The notes under the pieces are model-generated. The model saw only the letters and a list, made by a program, of their open reading frames with translations, ran no database searches and was not told the DNA's origin. A stretch of 64,000 bases of DNA from Muraenolepis orangiensis (taxonomy: Eukaryota > Chordata > Actinopteri > Gadiformes > Muraenolepididae), in contig CM051001.1 of NCBI GenBank assembly GCA_027704905.1, forward strand, positions 27,783,237 to 27,847,236, read 5' to 3'. The position numbers and the translations under genes were made by a program. This document shows, piece by piece, positions 24,691 to 36,544 of the stretch (within the stretch, counting starts at the first letter, position 1; each line of letters begins with the position of its first letter).

Positions 24691-24699
24691 CTGTCCACT

Positions 24700-25165
24700 G
24701 GTGTCCCTACAGGTCAATGATGGTGTCTCTGCTGGTGGTCTGTACTGGTCTAAGCGACTTTGGTCTCTCCTGGTTACTCCTGGTCTCTATACTGGTCTCT
24801 GCAGAGACTCTTGTCTCTGCTGGTCTCAATGGTCTCTGCTTGTGTCTAATCCTTATTGGGATCTAGTCTCTGCTGGTCTCTTCTGGTCCCTGTCTATATA
24901 GGTCTGATCTCTGGTCTCCATGGTCACAGGTCTTCAATTTTGGGTCTCTGGTTTCTGGTCTCTTGTCTCTGGTCTCTGGTCTCTAATCTCTGGTCTATGG
25001 TCTTAAGTCTTCACTCTTTAGTTTATAGTCTATAGTCTATGGTCTATGGTCTATGGTCTATGGTCTCTCAGCACTAGGCTCTAGTCTCAAGCCCCTTCTA
25101 GTCTACCGGTCTGGTCTGTCCTTGTCTCTACTGGTCTCTCCTGGTCTGGTCTCTCCTGGTCTCCA
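24700..25165. repeat. TCTCTGGTC array, second block
   Basis: Degenerate at the left, regular from 24900. Same family as 22975-23825. Confidence 0.85.
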
Positions 25166-25560
25166 TGAGAACTTATGTTGACCTCCGGCCGGGCCTCAGC
25201 GGTCGGCCTCAGCGGTCGGCCTCCCCATGTAGGCGAGGCCAACTTCCCGCCAGCCTGACTGCTCTGCTCTGAATTCCATAATTCTGGTGGAGAAGGCGCC
25301 ATTAGAGGAATCCTTCCCTTTTTGACAATTTAATAGTGCGAACTAATCATGTCCGTGACACGGCTCATTCATCTCCCCCCCAGAAGGACAAAGCCATGGT
25401 CTCTCCCGGGCCCGTCTGGACCCGCCAGTCAGACCCGCTGCTCTATTTTCAGACCCGCCGGACAATGAACGCATTGTGGCCGCTTGATGGCTGTTTGTGA
25501 AGCCGACCCAGAGAATGAAAAATAACGTGGAGGACTTGGAGAGGACTGGATGTGAACCGG
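25166..25560. other. Single-copy island, possible regulatory element
   Basis: It contains TTCCATAATTCTGG, ACAATTTAATAGTGCG and CTAATCATGTCC. No coding frame. Confidence 0.35.
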
Positions 25561-25975
25561 GCCTCCAACCCAACAACAGAACCGCACTCTGAGCCCGACC
25601 AAACCACACTCTGAACCCAACAGAACCGCACTCTGAACCCAACAGAACCGCACTCTGAACCAAACAGAACCGCACTCTTAGCCCAACAGAACCGCACTCT
25701 GAACCCAACAGAACCGCACTCTGAACCCAACAGAACCGCACTCTGAACCCAACTGAACCGCACTCTGAACCCAACCCAACCCAACCCAACCGCACTCTGA
25801 ACCCAACAGAACTGCACTCTGAACCCAACAGAACCGCACTCTGAACCCAACAGAACCGCACTCTGAACCCAACAGAACCGCACTCTGAACCCAACAGAAC
25901 CGCACTCTGAACCCAACTGAACCGCACTCTGAACCCAACAGAACCACACTCTGAGCCCAACAGAACCGCAGTCGT
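25561..25975. repeat. 22-bp minisatellite
   Basis: About 18 copies of GAACCCAACAGAACCGCACT plus CT. Confidence 0.95.
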
Positions 25976-26035
25976 CTATTCAATACAATTCAATACGTAA
26001 ATTCAATACAACCAAATTCTGAACCCAAAAGGTTC

Positions 26036-27088
26036 AGGTCTCTAGTCTCTGGTCTCTGGTCTCTGAACCCAACAATAGAACGGAGCTCTGAACCTAACAG
26101 AACCACGATTAGAACCCAAGAGAATCGCACTAGTCTCTAGTCTCTGGTCTCTGGTCTTTAGTGTCTGGTGTCTGGTCTCTAGTCTCTGGTCTCTGGTCAC
26201 TAGTCTCTAGTCTCTGGTCTCTGGTCTTTAGTCTTTAGTCACTGGTCTCTGGCCTCTGGTCTTTAGTCTCTGGTCTCTGGTCTTTTGTCACTGGTCTCTG
26301 GTCTCTAGTCTCTGGTCTCTGGTCTTTAGTCTCTGGTCTCTGGTCTCTAGTCTTTAGTCTCTGGTGTCTGGTCTCTGTTCACTAGTCTCTAGTCTCTAGT
26401 CTCTGGTCTCTGGTCTCTAGTCTCTGGTCTCTGGTCTTTAGTCTCTGGTATCTGGTCTCTAGACTCTAGACTCTAGTCTCTGGTCTTTAGTCTCTGGTAT
26501 CTGGTCTCTAGTCTCTAGTCTCAAGTCACTGGTCTCTGGTCTTTAGTCTCTGGTATCTGGTCTCTAGTCTCTAGTCTCAAGTCACTGGTCTCTGGTCTTT
26601 AGTCTCTGGTCTGTGGTCTCTAGTCTGTGGTCACTAGTCTCTAGTCTGTGGTCTGTGGTCTCTGGTCTCTAGTATCTGGTCTGTGGTCTCTAGTCTCTGG
26701 TCTGTGGTCACTAGTCTCTGGTCTCTGGTCTCTAGTATCTGGTCTGTGGTCTCTAGTCTCTGGTCTCTGGTGTTTAGTCTCTGGTCTCTGGTGTCTGGTC
26801 ACTAGTCTCTAGTCTCTAGTCTCTAGTCTCTGGTCTCTGGTCTCTAGTCTCTGGTCTCTGGTATTTAGTCTCTGGTATCTGGTCTTTAGTCTCAAGTCAC
26901 TGGTCTCCGGTCTTTAGTCTCTGGTCTGTGGTCTCTAGTCTCTAGTCTGTGGTCTCTGGTCTGTGGTCACTAGTCTCTAGTCTGTGGTCTCTGGTCTCTG
27001 GTCTCTGGTTTCTGGTCTCTGGTCTCTGGTCTCTAGTATCTGGTCTGTGGTCTCTGGTCTCTGGTCTCTGGTCTCTGGTCTGTGAACC
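26036..27088. repeat. TCTCTGGTC array, third block
   Basis: 1.05 kb of TCTCTGGTC/TCTCTAGTC/TTTAGTC units with local higher-order duplication, for example 26500-26560 nearly copied at 26555-26610. Confidence 0.92.
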
Positions 27089-27099
27089 CAACAATATAA

Positions 27100-27760
27100 C
27101 CTGGCTCTAAAGCCAGACAGATCCACTAGAACCGTCTATTACAGAGGAGGGGGAGAGAGAAGGCAAAACACGCTTCCGTAAAAATTGCTTAAATCCTCGA
27201 GTTATGAATTCGTTTCTGAATCAATTTGTCGTTCCCGGGTAGCACCCCCCCCACCCCCCACCACCACCCCGCCCCGGTGTGTACCGAGTAACGAGGCGGG
27301 CTCCCGGGAGAGACCACCTCCTACCGCTCCGCAATAAAAGCGACAGCGGCCCGCCTCCAGACTACTGTATAATTTTTAATATATATGCAATAAATGTTCA
27401 ATTTGTTTCCCTTTGGAATGACGGGAAATAATAACGTCACGTTTCGACGCCATCCATTAAGCCGCCGAGGAGGATGCGCGCGCCTCTTGATTAATTCACC
27501 CCCTGATTGTGTTTGATAAGCAATAAAACGGAGCCGCTCGGTCCACCGACCGAGCGGCTCCGTTTTATTGCTTATCAAACGTACCGGTTACCGGTTGGGC
27601 TCCCACGGGCCGACCGGGGCCAAGGTGTGACGGTGGCTGGTTTTTAATGCGTCGATATTGAATTCATTAAAGTCCTATTATACTGTAATCTGAAGGCTGC
27701 AGATCGACTGAGGCGCTTCGAACCCAGACATGTACGCTGGAAACACTGCTAATTATAATT
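27100..27760. other. CpG-rich island containing a 70-bp perfect hairpin
   Basis: Single-copy sequence with TAATTTTTAATATATATGCA, AACGTCACG and CATTAAGCCGCC elements. The hairpin occupies 27511-27580. No coding frame. Confidence 0.4.
27511..27580. other. Perfect 33-bp inverted repeat with 4-nt loop
   Basis: Arms 27511-27543 and 27548-27580 are exact reverse complements, with loop CACC. Confidence 0.95.
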
Positions 27761-27815
27761 ATTATTATTATTATTATTATTTAAAAATATCTATTTTATT
27801 TATATACAGTATATG

Positions 27816-27862
<47 letters not shown>
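27757..27862. repeat. ATT and TA microsatellites
   Basis: (ATT)n then about 40 bp of (TA)n. 27863-28085 is single copy with no gene. Confidence 0.93.
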
Positions 27863-27863
<1 letters not shown>

Positions 27864-28087
27864 TAGCATTTAGATGACATCTTTCTCTCATAGCCTGGTT
27901 TGTAGCGTGTCACTGATGTCAGAGGCAAGGCCTCGAGTTATTGCTGAAATATTGGAGTTTTTCCCAATTGTTCCCCATTTTCCAAATTGTTCCCAACGTA
28001 CAGGACACAGCAGATTTTAAAATGATACAGACTTTCGGATGAAGCTGAAGTGTTGGCCGATTTGATTCAGTTCATTGGAATGTAGGC

Positions 28088-28910
28088 TATCCTGTAGCTG
28101 CTAACAGTTTACTGACTGCCGGTGCAGGTTATCCTAGCAGCTTACAGTTTACTGACCGCCAGTGCAGGTTATCCTAGCAGCTTACAGTTTACTGACTGCC
28201 AGTGCAGGTTATCCTAGCAGCTTACAGTTTACTGACTGCCAGTGCAGGTTATCCTAGCAGCTTACAGTTTACTGACCACCAGTGCAGGTTATCCTAGCAG
28301 CTTACAGTTTACTGACCACCAGTGCAGGTTATCCTAGCAGCTTACAGTTTACTGACTGCCAGTGCAGGTTATCCTAGCAGCTTACAGTTTACTGACTGCC
28401 GGTGCAGGTTATCCTAGCAGCTTACAGTTTACTGACCACCAGTGCAGGTTATCCTAGCAGCTAACAGTTTACTGACCACCAGTGCAGGTTATCCTAGCAG
28501 CTAACAGTTTACTGACCACCAGTGCAGGTTATCCTAGCAGCTTACAGTTTACTGACCACCAGTGCAGGTTATCCTAGCAGCTAACAGTTTACTGACCGCC
28601 AGTACAGGTTATCCTAGCAGCTTACAGTTTACTGACCACCAGTGCAGGTTATCCTAGCAGCTAACAGTTTACTGACCGCCAGTGCAGATTACCCTAGCAG
28701 CTTACAGTTTACTGACCACCAGTGCAGGTTATCCTAGCAGCTAACAGTTTACTGACCGCCAGTACAGGTTATCCGCAGCTTACAGTTCACTGACTGCCAC
28801 TGCAATCTGAGTAGCAGTTTACTGACCACCAGTGTAAGCTATTTTAGCAGCTAACAGTTTAATGACAGCCGGTGCAGGTTTTCCTAGCAGCTAACCGTTT
28901 ACAGAAAACC
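28088..28910. repeat. 40-bp minisatellite
   Basis: About 20 copies of a unit with GTGCAGGTTATCCTAGCAGC and TTACAGTTTACTGACCACCA. The last copies are diverged. Confidence 0.95.
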
Positions 28911-29600
28911 AGTGCAGGCTATAACTGGATTGATTAACAAGCAGCTTTGACAGTTTTTAACAGCTTTGACAGTTAGCCCTAATTAATGTCTTCATTTTAA
29001 ATTATAGTGGATATTGTGCCAGTAACAAAATGCTCCATGCTTAGGATACCAATGTAGTGGATCATATCCACGTTCTTATAGAATACGATTTAAATAACTA
29101 TATTCGTAAAGGGTCTGAATAAAGAACATCTTATCTTAGCATAGGCCTGATATGAGTGTACTACAGCTTTGTCTAATCTAATACATAAAGCTAACCCTTC
29201 CCGGCTAACATTGGTTATATTTTGTGGTTATTGTTTAAACATTGTTCCAGTCCATTCCACTCCGGCATGCGGTCGCCTGGAGCTCTTTTCCCAAACGGTC
29301 ACGACCCCAGAATGTTCTAGAACCCTCATGAGAGGCTCCATTATCCACTACGACCACAGACACCATCATTATTTAACTAAACTACACTTAACGCACGTAG
29401 TAGCCTAAAACTAGCTACATGGTGCAAGGTCAATACAAACAGATATCACACTAAGATGTGTACACAGTGTACATAGATTTATATATAGATAGATGGATAT
29501 ATAGGTTTATTTTTACTTTGCTACTTCGGCCGCCTCATTGCCCTCTTGTGGCCCCGACCCCCACTTTGACCACCCTGAGTCTGGAGCAACAGGAGACCCC
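28911..29600. other. Single-copy stretch, no gene recognised
   Basis: AT-rich ordinary sequence without coding signal. Confidence 0.3.
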
Positions 29601-31970
29601 ATGTGTCCTTCCCTAGACCCATGTGTCCTTCTGTAGAGCCATGTGTCCTTCCCTAGACCCATGTGTCCTTTCCTAGACCGATGTGTCCTTCTCTAGACCC
29701 ATGTGTCCTTCTGTAGAGCCATGTGTCCTTCCCTAGACCCATGTGTCCTTTCCTAGACCGATGTGTCCTTCTCTAGACCCATGTGTCCTTCTGTAGAGCC
29801 ATGTGTCCTTCTGTAGAGCCATGTGTCCTTCCCTAGACCCATGTGTCCTTCTGTAGAGCCATGTGTCCTTCCCTAGACCCATGTGTCCTTTCCTAGACCG
29901 ATGTGTCCTTCTCTAGACCCATTTGTCCTTCTGTAGAGCCATGTGTCCTTCCCTAGACCCATGTGTCCTTCCCTAGACCCATGTGTCCTTCCCTAGACCC
30001 ATGTGTCCTTCTCTAGACCCATGTGTCCTTCTCTAGACCCTTGTGTCCTTTCCTAGACCCATGTGTCCTTCTCTAGACCCATGTGTCCTTCTCTAGACCC
30101 ATGTGTCCTTCTCTAGACCCATGTTTCCTAATGTATACCCATGTGTCCTTCCCTAGACCCATGTGTCCTTCTGTAGAGCCATGTGTCCTTCCCTAGACCT
30201 ATGTGTCCTTCCCTAGACCCATGTGTCCTTCCCTAGACCCATGTGTCCTTCTTTAGACCCATGTGTCCTTCTCTAGACCCTTGTGTCCTTTCCAAGACCC
30301 ATGTGTCCTTCCCTAGACCCATGTGTCCTTCCCTAGACCCATGTGTCCTTCTCTAGACCCATGTGTCCTTCTCTAGACCCATGTCTCCTAATGTATACCC
30401 ATGTGTCCTTCCCTAGACCCATGTGTGCTTCTGTAGACCCATGTGTCCTTTCCTAGACCCATGTGTCCTTCCCTAGACCCATGTGTCCTTCTCTAGACCC
30501 ATGTGTCCTTCTCTAGACCCCTGTGTCCTTTCCTAGACCCATGTGTCCTTCCCTAGACCCATGTGTCCTTCTCTAGACCCATGTGTCCTTCTCTAGACCC
30601 ATGTGTCCTCCCCTAGACCCATGTGTCCTTTCCTAGACCCTTGTTTCCTTTCCTAGACCCACATCTCCTAATGTATACCCATGTGTCCTTCCCTAGCCCT
30701 ATGTGTCCTTCTGTAGACCCATGTGTCCTTCCCTAGACCCATGTGTCCTTCTGTAGACCCTTGTGTCCTTCTCTTGACTTATGTGTCCTTCTGTAGACCC
30801 TTGTGTCCTTCCCTAGACCCATGTGTCCTTCTGTAGAGACATGTGTCCTTCTGTATACCCATGTGTCCTTCCCTAGACCCATGTGTCCTTCCCTAGACCC
30901 ATGTGTCCTTCTTAAGATCCATGTGTCCTTCCCTAGACCCATGTGTCCTTCCCTAGACCCTTGTGTCCTTCTCTAGACCCATGTGTCCTTCTCTAGACCC
31001 ATGTGTCCGTCCCTAGACCCATGTGTCCTTCCCTAGACCTTTGTGTCCTTCTCTAGACCCATGTGTCCTTCCCTAGACCCTTGTGTCCTTCTCTAGACCG
31101 TTGTGTCCTTTCCTAGACCGATGTGTCCTTTCCTAGACTGATGTGTCCTTTCCTAGACCGATGTGTCCTTCTCTAGACCCATGTGTCCTTCCCTAGACCA
31201 ATGTGTCCTTCCCTAGATCCTTGTGTCCTTCCCTAGACCCATGTGTCCTTCCCTAGACCCTTGTGTCCTTCCCTAGACCCATGTGTCCTTCTCTAGACCC
31301 ATGTGTCCTTCCCTAGACCCTTGTGTCCTTCTCTAGACACATGTGTCCTTCTCTAGACCCATGTGTCCTTCCCTAGACCCATGTGTCCTTCCCTAGACCC
31401 ATGTGTCCGTCCCTAGACCCATGTGTCCTTCCCCAGACCCATGTGTCCTTCTTAAGATCCATGTATCCTTCCCTAGACCCATGTGTCCTTTCCTAGAACC
31501 ATGTGTCTTTTCCTAGACCCTTGTGTCCTTCCCTAGTCCCATGTGTCCTTCCCTAGACCCATGTGTCCTTCCCTAGACCCTTGTGTCCTTCTCTAGACCC
31601 ATGTGTTCTTCCCTAGACCCATGTGTCTGTCCCTAGACCCATGTGTCCTTCCCTAGACCCATGTGTCCTTCCCTAGACCCATGTGTCCTTCTTAAGATCC
31701 ATGTGTCCTTCCCTAGACCCATGTGTCCTTCCCTAGACCAATGTGTCCTTCCCTAGACCCATGTGTTCTTCCCTAGACCCATGTGTCCTTCTCTAGACCC
31801 ATGTGTTCTTCCCTAGACCCATGTGTCCTTCCCTAGACCCATGTGTCCTTTCCTAGACCGATGTGTCCTTCTCTAGACCCATGTGTCCTTTCCTAGACCC
31901 ATGTGTCCTTCTCTAGACCCATGTGTCCTTCCCTAGACCCATGTGTCCTTCCCTAGACCCTTGTGTCCTT
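29601..31970. repeat. 2.4-kb array of 20-bp units in constant register
   Basis: 118.5 copies of ATGTGTCCTTCCCTAGACCC with point variants only. Every copy is exactly 20 bp, because the unit keeps the same column throughout. Variant blocks (CTGTAGAGCC, TCCTAGACCG, CTTAAGATCC) recur in the same order at several places, showing block duplication. Confidence 0.97.
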
Positions 31971-31974
31971 AGAG

Positions 31975-32400
31975 GAGCCAAGGAGATAGGAGACATTAGG
32001 CAGGAAGTCCGTCTCATAACTCAAAACGTATTTTTTGTTAAATTTCCTACGTGTGAAATTCACAAGGAAACGTAAAACAGGACGATAATATAAATTAACC
32101 AATAAAAGCTTGAGGATCTAAATATGAGTCTGTATTTAATATTTAATATTTCATTAGTAGGCTATTTATTTTATATTTTATGGCTATAGGACCATATCAT
32201 TTTATTCTAGACTCTACTTTAGTCACGGTCTATCTATTGTATTGATTCTAGTATACATACATTTTTTTAAATGTATAGTATAGTTTAGATTTCAATGTCG
32301 TCATTGGCCTACTTCGATATTGTATATTTTATATTTTAATATATCCAGACCCTGACCTTGTAGGCTGACAAATTATTATATGTTATCCATTATTGTGTTT
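31975..32400. other. AT-rich single-copy stretch, no gene
   Basis: No repeat and no convincing frame. Confidence 0.3.
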
Positions 32401-32555
32401 CTAAATGTTTGTGTTGTCTTGTGTGTTGATAATGTATTGTGTGTTTCTAATGATAATGACTTGTGTGTGTGTGTGTTTCTGATGATAATGTCTTGTGTGT
32501 GTGTGTTTATAATGATAATGTCTTGTGTGTGTGTGTGTGTTTATAATGATAATGT

Positions 32556-32610
<55 letters not shown>

Positions 32611-33035
32611 ATAATGATAATGTCTTGTGTGTGTGTGTTTATAATGATCATGTATTGTGTGTTTACCATGTGTGTTTATATTGATAATGTCTTGTGTGTT
32701 TCTAATGATAATGTCTTGTGTGTTTATATTGATAATGTCTTGTGTGTTTATATTGATAATGTCTTGTGTGTTTATATTGATAATGTCTTGTGTGTTTATA
32801 TTGATAATGTCTTGTGTGTTTATATTGATAATGTCTTGTGTGTTTCTAATGATAATGTCTTGTGTGTTTATCTTGTGTGTTTATATTGATAATGTCTTGT
32901 GTGTTTATATTGATAATGTATTGTGTGTTTATATTGATAATGTCTTGTGTGTTTATGTTGTGTGTTTATATTGATAATGTCTTGTGTGTTTATGTTGTGT
33001 GTTTATATTGATAATGTATTGTGTGTCTAGTTGTG
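32400..33035. repeat. 24-bp minisatellite with embedded GT tract
   Basis: Units of CTTGTGTGTTTATATTGATA plus ATGT, with (GT)n at 32560-32608. Confidence 0.93.
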
Positions 33036-34220
33036 TCCATATGAGCTCCGGTTTGTTGCGGAGCGTCCAGGATCAATTCCTCCAGACTCTCCTCCATTCA
33101 GCCCACAAACAAACACGGCCTTTCACAGCGTCTACACAGTGGTGTCAACCGAACCCCGTCAGGGTAAACAGAGAGGCTTCGGTTCGCTCCGGTCAGGTTA
33201 TAGTAACCTCGGTTAGTAACTACTCTAACACACCGTCTGACACACAACCCAAATGACTTCAATCATGGAACAATTGTTTTGTAAGAATTGCCAAATTATA
33301 TATATTCTAAAAACTTTCACAAAAAGGTTGTGTTTAAATATAAGATTATATAAGATTAAATACGATTAAAGATGAAAACAAACTCATTATTAACATCATT
33401 CTGATTATCTGAGTGTTAGCCTATTTTGTTTTTATTGGCTGAGGACAAATATTGTTATTTGTATTATAACAATGACGACAATAATATACAATGACGGAAA
33501 TAATAAGAATTAGAAAATACTAAGAATATAGAATAATAACATGACATAACACAATTTTTTTTAAGTAAGAGCATATTAAAAGTCATTTTCAGTTGTCTAT
33601 GTTTGGTTTATTTAGCGCGTTGACCGACTATTTCTTCCTCCAGGTTATTTTTTAATGTTATTAGAATAAAATAAAAATATAATCAATATAATGAAAGACT
33701 CACCTGAGCGGTGACGCAATGCCAGGAATTAATAATGTGAATTATTAATACGTGATTGTGTATTTATATTATATTCCTTTTTGTACAGAACTGGGATATT
33801 TAGGTATACAAATAATCGAAGGAAATGTTTTGATGTTATTTTTCTCTTTTCTGTATAACCCGTTATTTGGGAGGCCGCCGGCCTCAGCCTCAGCCTCAGA
33901 TCGAGGTCCTGTGGCTTGTTCAATACACGTGATCAGGTGATCCACGCAAGAGTCTCAGGTTATATATTAAGAGTTTATATTAAGAGTTTATATTTTTAGA
34001 GTTTATATTCAGAATTTTATATTTAGAGTTTATATTTAGAGTTATATATTTAGAGTTATATTCAGAGTGTATATATGTATGTCCTCCTCTATTTATGAAA
34101 ACATATCAACTCTTAAATCGTACCGCGAATGTAAAATTGTCCAGTCGTCTATATTATAGTATCCTATTTTATTGGAATATTGCTTTTATAATAACGACTT
34201 GTGGTAGTTGTCTTTGTGTT
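33036..34220. other. Single-copy stretch, no gene recognised
   Basis: Mostly AT-rich. Short TTAGAGTTTATAT repeats occur at 33960-34070. Confidence 0.3.
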
Positions 34221-34225
34221 TTAAA

Positions 34226-34740
34226 GGAGGAGGAGGAGGGGAGGAGGAGGAGGAGGAGGAGGAGGAGGAGGAGGAGGGAGGAGGAGGAGGAGGAGGAGGA
34301 GGAGGAGGAGGAGGAGGAGGAGGAGGAGGAGGAGGAGAGGATCCGATGCTTTCTTATATCTCAATCCACCGTGTCCTCTTTTCGCTCCGTAACAAACTGA
34401 ACCTTTTATTCGTCTGTCGGCTGATTCAACAGAACAAGGATCCTTCTCTGCTCCTTCTCTCTCCTTAATGGTATAGAAACGATATCTTAAGTCCTGCTCC
34501 TTCTCTCCTCCTCCTGCTCCTTCTTTCCTTAATGGTATAGAAACGATATCTTAAGTCCTGCTCCTTCTCTCCTCCTCCTCTCTCCTTAATGGTATAGAAA
34601 CTATATCTTTAGGCCTGCTCCCTCTCTCCTCCTCTCTCCCACAAAATAAGGAGCTAAAATATACCAAACCACTCAAATAATAGTTATAATAATAATAATA
34701 ATAAAAATATTTATTTTATTAATAATAATAATAATAATAG
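34226..34740. repeat. GGA microsatellite, 63-bp tandem repeat and AAT tract
   Basis: (GGA)n at 34226-34336. Three copies of a unit containing CCTTAATGGTATAGAAACGA lie at 34440-34640, and (AAT)n at 34680-34740. Confidence 0.88.
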
Positions 34741-34794
34741 CCTGTTAATAAATATGTGTGTACGTTAGTCATATATTACTTTGTGTAGTCTGTG

Positions 34795-35212
34795 TCTATT
34801 CTCTATTCTCTATTCTCTATGCTCTATTCTCTATTCTCTATTCTCTATGCTCTATGCTCTATTCTCTATTCTCTGTTCTCTATTCTCTGTTCTCTATTCT
34901 CTATTCTCTTTGCTCTATTCTCTATTCTCTGTTCTCTATTCTCTATTCTCTATTCTCTATCTATAGACACACATGCAGGCCCACAGTTGACACATTTACG
35001 CGCTCATACCCAAAACCAGAACCAGAACCAGAACCAGGACCAGGACCAGAACCAGGACCGTAACCGTAACGGTATACCGATAACCAGAACCGTAGTAGCA
35101 CCAGAAAGCGTGTGAAGTCGGTGTAAACCCTGTCTGGACCCCCCGTGGAGGACGTCAAAAGACCCTAAACGGAGCGCTAGGACATGATGGGGAGAAACGG
35201 TCCTCAAGGAAT

Positions 35213-35291
<79 letters not shown>

Positions 35292-35467
35292 CCGGGACGA
35301 GGTCTCAGAGAACAAGTCTCTACCCCCAGACTATACACTATACTCATAATCGCAGTAAAAAGTACCGAAACACACATGTATAGCCCTAAAAGCAGACATC
35401 AGAGAGTATAGGATAGACGAGGAGGAGGAGAATAGTGAGTACTTACATCACGACGGGTTCTCCGTTA

Positions 35468-35505
<38 letters not shown>
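34795..35505. repeat. TCTATTC array, CT and CA microsatellites
   Basis: (TCTATTC)n with TCTATGC/TCTGTTC variants at 34795-34966, CCAGAA repeats at 35010-35060, (CT)n at 35213-35287 and (CA)n at 35471-35505. Confidence 0.9.
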
Positions 35506-35508
<3 letters not shown>

Positions 35509-35951
35509 TACTTCCCAAACACCGACGGTGTCAAAAAACTGCGACTATTTCTCAGGGATTCTCTTTAACAAGTGAAACTTGGTGTCCTTGCCTGCACCAT
35601 TTTATACATGATGAGCCGTCAGTAATAGGATTATTAAACAAAAACGTTCCAGGCGCTGGCGTTAACCTTTTTTAATGCCTAATTAGGTTTTGCAAGAAGA
35701 AATAATTAGATTCTCCACTGCTTACACTGCCTATATTTTCTCCAATGCCGTCCTACCCAGCCAACACTGTGTGGAGCCAGCCCTCTCTTGGAACATATGT
35801 TGGCAGGCTACTGTAGCGGTCATATGTACGATTTTTTAAACATGTTGGGACCAAATAAGATGCACTTTAGAGAGCTAAAATAATTATCTTCAATACGGTA
35901 AAAGCTCGTCCGTGAAAATCCCCCAACATAGAAAACTAAAATCGGCCGGGT

Positions 35952-35965
35952 GCGCCCTCTGGTGG
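35952..35965 (-). promoter_or_regulatory. CTCF-type motif upstream of tmem33
   Basis: GCGCCCTCTGGTGG matches the reverse complement of the CTCF core (CCASYAGRKGGCRS) at all 14 positions. It lies in single-copy sequence 0.6 kb before the L2 LINE fragment. Confidence 0.5.
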
Positions 35966-36376
35966 TCGCGACGTGGAACTACACCACGGTGGTTCACTGT
36001 TGAGGGAAGAGTCTATACTATCGTTCGTTTTAGTTCAATAGTTGTGTTTACACATTACATATAACACATACACTCCCCTTTCCAGGACTTATAACATAAA
36101 TATACTATAGTAGGCCTATGTGTAGGCTCTTTAAATAAATGTATTTATGTATCGAGTAATAGCCTCATCAAACGATGACGTCAATGGTCATGTAGAGCAG
36201 ACGTTGCTCTCCTTCATGTCCCAGTTCGGTCAAACATGTGTGCGTTATGTTACGAAGGTTATTATCTCACCCAGTGAACATGACGTTCACAGTCCAAAGA
36301 GAATATAGACTATGTTAAATAATATATCCACTTTTTCACAGTTTCAGGGTTTGGGTAATAATACCACAGCACTATG

Positions 36377-36390
36377 CTGCCCCCTGGTGG
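36377..36390 (-). promoter_or_regulatory. Second CTCF-type motif upstream of tmem33
   Basis: CTGCCCCCTGGTGG matches the same core at all positions, on the same strand as the motif 425 bp upstream. The flank after it (GTGGTC..ACGTGGAA) resembles the flank of the first, so the pair may be an old local duplication. Confidence 0.5.
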
Positions 36391-36544
36391 TCATCACGTG
36401 GAATGACCCTGTGTGTTTGATAAAACACGAATGCATTCAACAATTAACGTAAACTATACTACGTGTCGTTTACCCAGTAACCAAATGTGAATTAGGATTA
36501 GGATTATTGTTATGATTTCCTTATAACAATTGTCTAAACAAACA

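Larger units (their letters stand above)
35506..36544. other. Single-copy stretch containing the CTCF-type pair
   Basis: AT-rich non-repetitive sequence. The only notable sites are the two CTCF-type motifs, annotated separately. No coding exon is seen. Confidence 0.4.

Noticed and set aside
25343..25983. Open frames on the minus strand with repeated CWVQSAVLLG-type units
   Set aside because: Generated by the 22-bp minisatellite. Three frames are open at once.
29530..29550. CTCF-like TTGCCCTCTTGTGG
   Set aside because: Two mismatches at informative positions, so too weak to claim.
29601..31970. Regular short repeats resembling a CRISPR array
   Set aside because: There are no unique spacers: the whole 20-bp unit repeats. 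The genome is vertebrate and there are no cas genes.
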